Source: Giardia muris
Lineage: Eukaryota > Fornicata > Diplomonadida > Hexamitidae
Length of the DNA: 64,000 nucleotides
Assembly: GCA_006247105.1 (NCBI GenBank)
Contig: CM016926.1
Coordinates: 1,798,001 to 1,862,000, forward strand
Direction of reading: 5' to 3'
Positions 9,101 through 16,745 of this stretch are shown here, piece after piece. The first letter of the stretch is position 1. Every line of letters begins with the position of its first letter. A program made the position numbers and the translations under genes. The notes beneath the pieces are model-generated. The model ran no database searches. It was not told the origin of the DNA and saw nothing but the letters and a program-made list of their open reading frames with translations.

Positions 9101-11594
9101 GTTCGAATATGGGCGAGAGGACTTTCTCAAGGCCCATCTTCTCACCCTTAGTGATGAGATCATGTATCGGAAGCTATGGTTCTACCCTGGGCGAGAAGAC
9201 GCTTGCGGGTTTGTAGCCCATCATATCGGGAAGAGTACGGAGCTGCGCTATTATAGTCGTTTGCGGGAGGATGGACTCGCGAGCAAGGTTCTCTCGTACC
9301 AGACCGATCGGAAAGATGGGTCTTCAGCACTTTTGTCTCGTCCTGGGTCAAGAAAGAATGTGGCGGAGGCACGGGCGAGTCAAGGAGATCAGTCCAACTA
9401 TGTCTCAGCGCTCGCATCGGTCGCCTTGAACTCGCTCGAAATCACTCCAGAAACCTTCACCTTTGTGACCATGCCTGTTACCGGATGCAAAGTCGTTGAA
9501 AAGTTCACTTCCGTATCAACCATCGATCCCTATCTGCGAATGCGGCGGCGTCGACTCATATTCGGTAAGGAGCGCATTCTTGAAGCGGACACAAAACAAT
9601 TGTTGCGGGGCGAACAAGGAGATATAAGTAATCCTTCTCAAAGCGCCACTACAACGACAGTTACTCAAGACGCCCCGAAATCCGCACATCAGGAGAGCAA
9701 TTCGACTATCGAGGTGACTCAGGATCCGACCGAGGACACAACCGTCGGTCTGACTCAAAAGACTCAGCAGTCCGGAAAGGGGGCAGATCTTGACCCTCTG
9801 GGGCTCTCAAAGCTCGAGAACGAGGACGAAATCACGCGGGTTGACCTCTTCGGGGAGTTTGAGCGAGCACTTTCGGCGGCCGCATACCGAACGTTCCAGG
9901 CCCAGCGGATCCTCTTCCTTCATGAGGTCGGGTCATATTACTCGGCTGAGTACGACCTGAACTGCGGGGCCCTCGCACTTCTGACGCGCCACGAGCTCCT
10001 CTTGAACCTGGCCTCCCATCTTGACCCCGAACAGGCGAAGGATCTTGCAGATCAGACGCAAAAGGGTGGGGGTGTGGATGAATATGAGGACGGGGGAGCC
10101 GATGACGATGTTAATGGGGAGTCGTCACATGCATACGAGAATGGACCGTCGTTCTGGCTGCAACACTCGGCAGAACGCCTCGCACGAACGAATGCGCTGG
10201 GGAAGAGCTCACAAGTGGGGACAGGGCGCCTGAAGTCGGCCGCGACTCCTCAGGCGCGGCAAGAGTCGACGAGTACGCTTTTGGCCGACGTCCACGCGCT
10301 CTTGATGAAGAAGAACACGAACAGCCTCCCCATGGGCGTTGCCGCGCTCTATTCGAGCTATAACCTCGGGCTTATTACTGACAACGAGATGAGTCGTACC
10401 GTCCCCTCGTTCTACGTCCAGTTCCGCCCGCAGATGTACACCGACACGCCCGGGGTCTTCAACGCGGCGAAGTATGTGGCGTTGCTCAAGTCGAGGGAGC
10501 TTCCACTTCTTCCCCACTTCGAGACCGTGACGGCGGCGGCGCAGAACGCCTCCACGGCTCTCAAACGCTCGAAGCTATACAGCAGCATCTGCTACGACCT
10601 GGGGAATAGCCTTATTCGGGTGGTTGAGACCCTCGTCGCTCCCCACCTCCTAAGTGACGCCAGGACGTTCAATAAGAGCACCGGGGATACCTTCATCAGC
10701 AAGGCGGACCTCTCTGCTCGGCACCAGTACGTCGCAGAGCAGATCGGATATAGGCCATTACGGGAGAACGTCGTCCCCTCTGGAGACTGTCTCCAACTCA
10801 ACACTCATGATTTCGGGACGGCCACCACGGCTGCTTTAACACGGAACCAGCAGAGGACGGCCGCCCAGCTCAGTCTGGAGTACGCACAAGTCTCCTCTCG
10901 TGAGAAGACCACGATTGCAACGGTTCGAGGTGATTATAATTTTCTGCTTGACCTCCTGCGTGCCATAGAGTGCAAGTCCGAGACGAAGCTTCCGGACTCG
11001 GCCTTTACGGTCACGGGGCATAACGTCTCGGATAGCGCCACCATTGCAGTCCCGCAAGTCCTTCGCAGCCGGAATAAGCATGGGTTACTCTTCACCCCGA
11101 GAGACCTTGCCATGGCACGACGAGCCCTAGCACTTCATGGGAACCAGGCGCGGTTTGACTTTCAAACTACTAGAAAGATCCAAGCCGATGAGGTTGTGGC
11201 ACAGACTGACTACCTCTATGTCTACCTTCCGGATGAGTACAAGTCCTGGCCTCTTACTGAGCCCTTGCCACAGAACGTTGCCATGCTTACTCGCAGTGCA
11301 GCCCTCAATACGTTGCGCACACGCCTCGTTGAACGCGCAAGTATTATCTCCTCACGGATGGAAGCAGAGGCCGAGCACTTGAAACGGCGACGTGCCGTCT
11401 ACAACAAGTCGGCTGATCAACTATCTCAAGAGGACCGTGACGCCATCCTTGCGGAGATCCGGGACTGCGTCTTCCGCATCGACATTCTCGAGATGCGGAG
11501 CCGGAAGCATGAGGAGGACTCTATCAAGCGCTTCGCAGAGCTTGAGAGCCGACTCCGGCGCGATCCACGGCTCGTGGCGTTGAATTTACAATAG
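6108..11594 (+). CDS. DRC7: Dynein regulatory complex subunit 7 (CCDC135/FAP50 family), extended form
   Basis: DRC7 is part of the nexin-dynein regulatory complex that links neighbouring outer doublets and tunes flagellar bending. The N-terminal 300 residues carry the family signature. An FLPTTLRP segment is followed by an acidic/proline region (EPLEHPHLPPDYV). Then comes G119-DSFDMS-125, running into LLASLLIGAGYNAYV, which corresponds to the transglutaminase-like fold of CCDC135. Further downstream are large regions of the DRC7 body and a C-terminal coiled coil (about residues 1740-1820). At 1,828 residues it is about twice the length of the 874-residue human protein; low-complexity inserts around residues 940-1000 and 1175-1240 account for part of this. 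Giardia has eight flagella, so an NDRC component fits. The gene converges with the NEK gene downstream; the two stop codons are 1 bp apart. Confidence 0.9.
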   Translation: MLKAERILNVSRASLPRTYTTTSSREELLLNYAANFETTFLTLNPSRKQLVLAPYNECSVRKFLPTTLRPAILADSSLCDAALLATFVANSIRYEPLEHPHLPPDYVVSPQTTLEWQQGDSFDMSVLLASLLIGAGYNAYVCIGYADKCLTEQITHQMTAPRGDHFEAYSTSTVRSMAAEAAFSDHPPGIFKVDPRYCHDYTDRSIPKPVFSPELRLLERLHSPIKDVNAVSLSNSIGELQNERALLNVDVGADAQLKSPWNLINDYKLLPSASDIGNKEIGGCRYVLSGGAECTDINSVANGCSLLVAPQFAREDEEDLMTDLLEGRGAHRKRHPTFNKNIPPENASIGGPFKNKYLKPKNLMCTSEFDEQRRLRAKWASVGASEKEIEKLIIDRLGATGYLKDVLVPGKAGVQQKQDQDRALNEIRKQSKIRIQELVTDPLKGQRVYAWVYVAPTDDTQQGASNAGTIERVYIEKDINAIRTAMSTPATVHSGFFIDAASGIPYTLDCPYFQFIESAFNTSNYFVNLQVAKKDLTNDNISFDFYNIDCWCICLMTQELVDLRARQLAYVNKNATADQITQHVGGNQKFLMQLGAKGARQRLEAGIKLPKLIRDRQLAMKQERENEEHQAQLVEERVDIARWAKTVSLDKEKYRADAAKDSYASFGIGEAAKKYLERWDSVEPVELLLASLPAPWAVATALSEERLQWPYPRRDPLPTEGISVETGANSVSEKATLYSDCFVRLIPPFNLRSGCIATIVFRPRPVYEFGADEDGDIINKRIVAWRILRTQVFAHRNDRLVLRTTQLEVNHEEIEADLSDPLKYDYYTRFNDGGELLTNLDIYHKLYADRASHFPLWCFIGEQMDEMGDPNQNLTEARVAFVEKHICCFKPEKKEISPIEIDRGVALDADDAVLTGTAQPTTVSGIETDAEAAPVASSMGPGTRLQSRKESLAGEYSEGDSTRRLSGSALDGSIVDVGSYVATFPCELNVTVTFIRQAFEYGREDFLKAHLLTLSDEIMYRKLWFYPGREDACGFVAHHIGKSTELRYYSRLREDGLASKVLSYQTDRKDGSSALLSRPGSRKNVAEARASQGDQSNYVSALASVALNSLEITPETFTFVTMPVTGCKVVEKFTSVSTIDPYLRMRRRRLIFGKERILEADTKQLLRGEQGDISNPSQSATTTTVTQDAPKSAHQESNSTIEVTQDPTEDTTVGLTQKTQQSGKGADLDPLGLSKLENEDEITRVDLFGEFERALSAAAYRTFQAQRILFLHEVGSYYSAEYDLNCGALALLTRHELLLNLASHLDPEQAKDLADQTQKGGGVDEYEDGGADDDVNGESSHAYENGPSFWLQHSAERLARTNALGKSSQVGTGRLKSAATPQARQESTSTLLADVHALLMKKNTNSLPMGVAALYSSYNLGLITDNEMSRTVPSFYVQFRPQMYTDTPGVFNAAKYVALLKSRELPLLPHFETVTAAAQNASTALKRSKLYSSICYDLGNSLIRVVETLVAPHLLSDARTFNKSTGDTFISKADLSARHQYVAEQIGYRPLRENVVPSGDCLQLNTHDFGTATTAALTRNQQRTAAQLSLEYAQVSSREKTTIATVRGDYNFLLDLLRAIECKSETKLPDSAFTVTGHNVSDSATIAVPQVLRSRNKHGLLFTPRDLAMARRALALHGNQARFDFQTTRKIQADEVVAQTDYLYVYLPDEYKSWPLTEPLPQNVAMLTRSAALNTLRTRLVERASIISSRMEAEAEHLKRRRAVYNKSADQLSQEDRDAILAEIRDCVFRIDILEMRSRKHEEDSIKRFAELESRLRRDPRLVALNLQ

Positions 11595-11595
11595 A

Positions 11596-13773
11596 TCACA
11601 CATACCTCATCATGTACTTCTCGACCTCGTCGAGCTTCTTCGTTGGAAGAGGAGAGTATTGCCGAGTGAGCTCGATGGCTCGAAGAATGTCATGCTTATT
11701 GTAAAGGGGTAGGAGCATTCGGATGATCTCGAGGTTTGCCGTGTTGGCCGCATGGGCTAGGGCGGTCTTCCCATCTGCATCTTCAATGGAGCTCTCATGG
11801 TGAGAAAGAATCTTGATCATCTCAAGATTCCCTCCATGTACAGCATGCATCAATGCGGTCATCCCCTTCTTATCTTGGCATCCCTTCTCGTACGTTATCA
11901 GCTTCCTTGCACACTCGACGCTTCCATACACTGCACATATGATGAGGGCAGTATACCCCGTCGTCTTCTCCGTCAGTTGGGACTCAATTGAAGCGAGCAC
12001 CCCAACAGAGTCTGCATGCCCATTTAGTGCCGCCAAGTGGAGAGCCGTCAGGCCCGAATACCGCATCGTTCCGAACTTATACGCTCGGTTCATTCTCATT
12101 CGACCCTCCTTCGGGGCGAGGAGCGCTACCACGTCACTATAGTTGTTCAAGGCCGCGGTATGAAGGGCGGTCATCCCCGTTGAACCATACTGACGCGCAA
12201 ACTGCAGGAAAGAGCTGGCCATCTTGACATTGTTCTGGTTGACCGCGGCAATCAGGGGTGATGCATCATTTGTCACGATATACTCGCGAGTTCCCGCAAA
12301 GGTTGTGTTCCGGCGTAACCCTTGTTCATGAGTCCGGCGCGTAGTTGTCGTCGGGGTCGTCGGTTGATGTGACCCCGCAGATAGTACGCGCTTCATCGGA
12401 GATGCGTGCTGGTCAGACTGTCCAGGTTCTGCGGATTCCGCCCCCATCTTCGATCCACGCTTCCCTTCTTCCGCCGCGGTGCCCACAGTCTGGGACCCGG
12501 GCTCAAGGGCATTCACGGCCGCCTGAATCGTATTAGTCATGGTAAGGCGTTGATCTGCTGTGGCAATGCCTTGAGACTGACGTAGAAGAGGGGTCTCGAT
12601 ACCCCCTCGTCCAGGAGACTTCCCTGACGCACCCACGCGCTTGCCAGGAGTTCTAGCGACATAGTCCAGGACGTTGCTTCCAGGGGTCGCCGGAGCCTGT
12701 GCAGGTGGATTTTGTTCTGCCCTCCGAGCAAGTTCCCGCTCCTGGGCACGTAGTTCGACGAGCTTGCGGATTTCCTTCTCGCGCTCCCGTTCCCGTTCCT
12801 CTCGGGCATGTTGAAGCTCTGCAGTTTCTCGAGCATGGCGAGCCTCGCGAGCTTCTCGAGCATCCCGTGATTCCCGAGGATCGGAAGATTCCACGCGGGT
12901 GGATGCCTTCTTCTCCCTGCCGCCATAGGCAGCCAGGAGGGGATGAGCGAGGATCTCTGCCGCGGTGGGGCGTTTGGTAGGCTCAATCGAAAGCATGGAC
13001 CTGATGAGGTCACGGAGGTCGGAGCTATATGAATTACCGATTGGCTCGTAGCGGCCCGTCAGAATGGCCTGAAGCGCCTGTGCCATCGACTGGCCTGAAA
13101 AGGGAGAGTAATACGTGCACATCTCGTGTGCCGTACAGCCCAGACCCCAGATATCGACTTTTTCGTCATACCGCTGCCCGTTCAGGAGCTCCGGAGCCAT
13201 GTAGGATATCGTCCCGGTGTTTGAGGCCGCACCAACGTCGACGGCGATCTCACGGGCAAGGTTGAAGTCACCCAGCTTAAAGGTTTTTCCGCAGAGCATG
13301 ACGTTCCCGGGCTTGATATCCCGGTGAATGATCACGCGGACAGACTCTCCGTCGTCGGTCAGGGAATCAACAGTGGTGAAGTTAATTGGGTTATGAAGGT
13401 AGGTTAGGGCATCTGCCATGTCCCGGAGCATCTGGAGGACCATCGCCTCGGGGACGCGCTTCTTTCGGTGCCGATAGCCTCGGATAAGGTCGTGGAGGTC
13501 GCTGTCGCAGAGCTCCATCGCAATGAAGTAGCGCGGCTCTCCGGGCTTGCACTCTATGTGCACGCACTTCACGATATGCTCGTGATCAATATGACGGAGG
13601 ATCGCGACCTCGCGCCGCATCGCTCTGGTGGCGCTGCGCGACTGGATGTTGTAGGCGGTGTCCTTCAGTGCCACAATTCGGCCCGTCTCCGTGTCGACCG
13701 CCTTGTAGATCGTCGCGAAGCCTCCCGTCGCGAGCTTTTGGAGCTCAAAGAAGCGTTCAGGCACCGAGCCCAT
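11596..13773 (-). CDS. NEK-family protein kinase with C-terminal ankyrin repeats
   Basis: A 725-residue kinase-ankyrin protein of the class massively expanded in Giardia. The kinase domain spans about residues 8-285. It has the beta3 lysine K37, helix-C E55, HRD at 150-152 with D152 and N157, and a Mg-binding loop that reads D169-F-N instead of DFG. GTISYMAPE and DIWGLG follow. The glycine loop is LATGGFATIY, lacking the first glycine. Catalysis is possible because Lys, Asp and Asn are intact, but the DFN change is unusual. A charged Arg/Glu coiled segment (about 295-360) and a Ser/Thr/Pro linker precede about six ankyrin repeats (480-725). NEKs act on basal bodies, flagella and mitosis. It lies 21 bp from the next kinase gene on the same strand. 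Confidence 0.9.
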   Translation of the reverse strand: MGSVPERFFELQKLATGGFATIYKAVDTETGRIVALKDTAYNIQSRSATRAMRREVAILRHIDHEHIVKCVHIECKPGEPRYFIAMELCDSDLHDLIRGYRHRKKRVPEAMVLQMLRDMADALTYLHNPINFTTVDSLTDDGESVRVIIHRDIKPGNVMLCGKTFKLGDFNLAREIAVDVGAASNTGTISYMAPELLNGQRYDEKVDIWGLGCTAHEMCTYYSPFSGQSMAQALQAILTGRYEPIGNSYSSDLRDLIRSMLSIEPTKRPTAAEILAHPLLAAYGGREKKASTRVESSDPRESRDAREAREARHARETAELQHAREEREREREKEIRKLVELRAQERELARRAEQNPPAQAPATPGSNVLDYVARTPGKRVGASGKSPGRGGIETPLLRQSQGIATADQRLTMTNTIQAAVNALEPGSQTVGTAAEEGKRGSKMGAESAEPGQSDQHASPMKRVLSAGSHQPTTPTTTTRRTHEQGLRRNTTFAGTREYIVTNDASPLIAAVNQNNVKMASSFLQFARQYGSTGMTALHTAALNNYSDVVALLAPKEGRMRMNRAYKFGTMRYSGLTALHLAALNGHADSVGVLASIESQLTEKTTGYTALIICAVYGSVECARKLITYEKGCQDKKGMTALMHAVHGGNLEMIKILSHHESSIEDADGKTALAHAANTANLEIIRMLLPLYNKHDILRAIELTRQYSPLPTKKLDEVEKYMMRYV

Positions 13774-13792
13774 TTTGTTTCCGACTCGCGGA

Positions 13793-13799
13793 ATTCACT
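13793..13799 (-). terminator. AGTRAAY poly(A) signal overlapping stop codon
   Basis: On the minus strand AGTGAAT overlaps the TGA stop (13797-13795) of the split-kinase gene. It is an exact match to the Giardia consensus and lies in the 21 bp before the next gene's ATG at 13773. Confidence 0.6.
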
Positions 13800-16737
13800 T
13801 TGCAGTGCGATGAGCGATAGACGGGCGCTGTGATGGGGTGACGACCCCGGCAACCGCTCCGAACGCTAGGTCAATGCTTGGGCGAGACCGCATTCCCGGG
13901 ATCCGGTTCGGAGAGCGAGCGACAACTGCAGCCTTTCGAATGCCCATATCCTGCTTCTTCCGAAGCTCAACATCCTGCTTATGCGTCAACACTTTTGAGC
14001 CTCCCCGTGTGTTCGGAATGTTGAAGCCATGCGCCTGTATCGGTTCTAAACGATCGCGCACAGGAGAGCGTTCGAGCTGCTGTAGTTGCCGATCCGCACC
14101 GACCTGGAAAATGACGGCATCCTTGTCTGGAAGGAAGTCGGCAACAGGGTCCAAGGCTCGCCGGGTTTCAACAGACCCCATCTCACTAAAGGGGCCTGGT
14201 CTTCCCCGACCTACTTGCTTGAGAAACTGAGTGAGGCGGGTCTTTGAGGGTGAAGGGGGGCGAGGAAGTGGTAACTCAAGATGTTCTAGCTCACGCATCT
14301 CGGAATTGAACTCGACCACGGTCCGCTCGCCAAGGTAGGTATCCTCTTGGACGGTCGCTTTGGCAGTTGATGTGGTCGACGTTTTGAGAGGTGCTATCTT
14401 TGGAGGGCGGCGTTGCATCTCGAGCAAGGCATCAGCTGTTAGGATTGTTCTTGGGGCCTCATCAAAAGCTGAAGGACTTTGTGCGGCCGGCCCGGCCTCA
14501 CATGCTGTCGCGGTTCGGGATTGCTGATTACTCGTCATGCTTGTCATGTCTGTAAAGGGAGACCTATACGATGCCCTAGATTGGCGCGACTTGCTACACC
14601 TGGATTCGATGTTGACATAGATGGGCATCTGAAGCTCAGGAATCATCTTACAACCACGTTCATGAATAACATCGTCAAAGGTGAGGATAGCCTTTTCACC
14701 ATAATGACACTTCCCAGCGGCATTGACCATCCTGAGAGCGATGTCAAAGACTTCATCGGCTCGTGGACGGTCCTTTGGAGGCCCGAGCATTCGGAACACG
14801 AGACAAAGTAGCTTCGAGCTATATGGAAAGGCTGAATCAGCCTTGTTGGTGATATCCTTGAATCGTTTCAATGCCATCAACTCGAGGGCCGATGCTCCAA
14901 GGGCGTAGATGTCCACAGAATAGGCCTGCGGCCCTTCTAACATCTCTCGTGGCATATAATCGGGAGTACCAAGCACAACTAACGACCGTGCCTGCTCCCC
15001 TGCCGTTTCGGGCTTGATGCTCACACGATATGCGTAGGCCCAAATGCTCGTCCCATCCTTATCAACTGGGAGCGCATCGCGTGTGCGTGGCGCATATGTA
15101 TCAAGCGTCGCCGTCAATCGTGCAGGGTACAAGGGGTTTTCTGGGTTACACGCAACATCCTCGCGTTCCCAGAGGCCCTCCAGGTCCCGTAATAACTGCT
15201 GCTCTTCCGGGACTCCAAAGGGCTTTGCAGGAGGTGGGCGCGAGTGTGGACGGCCCGAGACGTCTGGAGACGAGGTACGGCTAGGTGATGAGCTTTTCCG
15301 TGGTGACGTACTCCCATCTGTCGGCTCTGCCGTTCGAACCCCAAGCATGGCCGTCCCTATCATACTGCGGGCAGAAACCGGCCCCGATGATCGTCCACCC
15401 CCACGAGCACGCGTGGGAGAACGGATCATTTGAAAGGAGATATCGTCCTCGCCAGCGGCTTGCCCATATAGATCGTAGCCCTGCTCAAAGATATTCCGCA
15501 CCTTCTGGAGCTCACGACGGACTGCCTTCGTCTGCTCCGCTTGCTCGAAGCGATCGCTCTGCGTACACTTGCGGAAGTAAACCATTTCATCGAACTTGTC
15601 ATGGTCGAGCGAATTGCGGCGACTGGGGCTCGAGGAGGCGTTAGAGGGCCGTGTAGGGCTTGAAGAGCGACTCATCGAGGAAGGAGCATAGGTTGGAGGG
15701 GCAGAACGTAGATTGCTATCGTCCTGGGCTTGAGGGCAATGAGGTTGCTTCATTGGTGCACTTCCTTCGCCGGCGATAGCCTCACTAATCCGGACGGAGC
15801 GTCGGCCCGGAACACGGCGAGTAGCGACGGGAGAGGAGGAGCGGGAGGCTGCACGCATGGCTGCGCGGACGTTTGGATTGATGATGGAGTCTGAACTCAC
15901 ACGAGAAGTCATAGTGTTGTATTCAGCAGCCATACGGAACGTACGGTTAGAGATTTGGGATGATTTGGCTCCACCCTCAAGAGCTATATTACCAGCCCGT
16001 GTCGGTGGGCCGGAGCGTGAGGCACCAGTGCCAAGCTCTGGAGATAAGGCATTTGAGTTACGATCGATGTCATCCAAGGTTTGTAATAGGGAGATAGCGG
16101 AATCTCCCTTATCTTGCCGCGAGGGCGAGACAGAGGAGCGTTGGGGTGGTAGTTTCCGGCATGCAACAAAGTCTGAGAGTACAAACTGGAGATTCGCTAT
16201 ACGGACAAGCTTGCTAGGTTCGACAAGTGGGAGCCTCAACGACGAAGTGACGGTGTAGTCAACCTCTCGAAGGAGGATATTACTAAGCTGGACGTCTCGG
16301 AACACATACCCCGCTTTATGAACCTGTCGTAGAGCATCGGCGATATTAAGTAAAACAGCCCAGATGAATTCCTCTGGGAACGGGACTCGGAGCTCTGCAC
16401 GCCGCACAAGTTGTCGACGGAGGTCTCCATGCTGACAATACTCTAGTGCAATGAGTCCAATTCGACTACATCGCGTGTAACCCAAAAGGGTTATAATGTT
16501 TGTGTGAGGCCCCAAGGCAATCAGCGTCTCGGCCTCTCGAAGGCATTCATCAGGGGGTTCGCCCTTTTGTGGGGGGTTCTCTTTGATTACGACCAGACGC
16601 TCACCCTTGAGGTACATGGCCAAGAGGATACGGCCCGGACGCGCTGGCCGTATCGTGCTCATCACTCTGAAGTCGTCAAGCGAGGTGAAGCGGATCATGC
16701 GGCCTCGCGACCCAGGATCCCCCACCGTCGACGACAT
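13795..16737 (-). CDS. Divergent kinase/pseudokinase with long insertion in the activation segment
   Basis: A 980-residue protein with a protein-kinase fold split in two. The N-lobe and catalytic loop lie at residues 20-195: VVIKE with K52, helix-C glutamate about E68 or E70, and FRD at 146-148 (His to Phe) with N153. D189-F-V replaces DFG. A Ser/Arg/Pro-rich insertion of nearly 400 residues follows. The fold then resumes near 595 with GTPDYMPREML (APE replaced by PRE), SVDIYALG and a C-lobe ending near 690. There is no GxGxxG loop. The remaining 290 residues are low complexity with short coiled stretches. The remnants are NEK-like, and its neighbour is a NEK, but the family is uncertain. K52, D148, N153 and D189 remain, so residual activity cannot be excluded. 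The short gaps on both sides confirm gene limits. Confidence 0.8.
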   Translation of the reverse strand: MSSTVGDPGSRGRMIRFTSLDDFRVMSTIRPARPGRILLAMYLKGERLVVIKENPPQKGEPPDECLREAETLIALGPHTNIITLLGYTRCSRIGLIALEYCQHGDLRRQLVRRAELRVPFPEEFIWAVLLNIADALRQVHKAGYVFRDVQLSNILLREVDYTVTSSLRLPLVEPSKLVRIANLQFVLSDFVACRKLPPQRSSVSPSRQDKGDSAISLLQTLDDIDRNSNALSPELGTGASRSGPPTRAGNIALEGGAKSSQISNRTFRMAAEYNTMTSRVSSDSIINPNVRAAMRAASRSSSPVATRRVPGRRSVRISEAIAGEGSAPMKQPHCPQAQDDSNLRSAPPTYAPSSMSRSSSPTRPSNASSSPSRRNSLDHDKFDEMVYFRKCTQSDRFEQAEQTKAVRRELQKVRNIFEQGYDLYGQAAGEDDISFQMIRSPTRARGGGRSSGPVSARSMIGTAMLGVRTAEPTDGSTSPRKSSSPSRTSSPDVSGRPHSRPPPAKPFGVPEEQQLLRDLEGLWEREDVACNPENPLYPARLTATLDTYAPRTRDALPVDKDGTSIWAYAYRVSIKPETAGEQARSLVVLGTPDYMPREMLEGPQAYSVDIYALGASALELMALKRFKDITNKADSAFPYSSKLLCLVFRMLGPPKDRPRADEVFDIALRMVNAAGKCHYGEKAILTFDDVIHERGCKMIPELQMPIYVNIESRCSKSRQSRASYRSPFTDMTSMTSNQQSRTATACEAGPAAQSPSAFDEAPRTILTADALLEMQRRPPKIAPLKTSTTSTAKATVQEDTYLGERTVVEFNSEMRELEHLELPLPRPPSPSKTRLTQFLKQVGRGRPGPFSEMGSVETRRALDPVADFLPDKDAVIFQVGADRQLQQLERSPVRDRLEPIQAHGFNIPNTRGGSKVLTHKQDVELRKKQDMGIRKAAVVARSPNRIPGMRSRPSIDLAFGAVAGVVTPSQRPSIAHRTAK

Positions 16738-16738
16738 T

Positions 16739-16745
16739 ATTTACT
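16739..16745 (-). terminator. AGTRAAY poly(A) signal overlapping stop codon
   Basis: AGTAAAT on the minus strand contains the TAA stop (16743-16741) of the ankyrin/coiled-coil gene. Its last two bases reach to within 1 bp of the next gene's ATG at 16737. Confidence 0.6.

Noticed and set aside
15857..16258. Plus-strand frame of 133 codons in the kinase insert
   Set aside because: Antisense shadow within low-complexity coding sequence.
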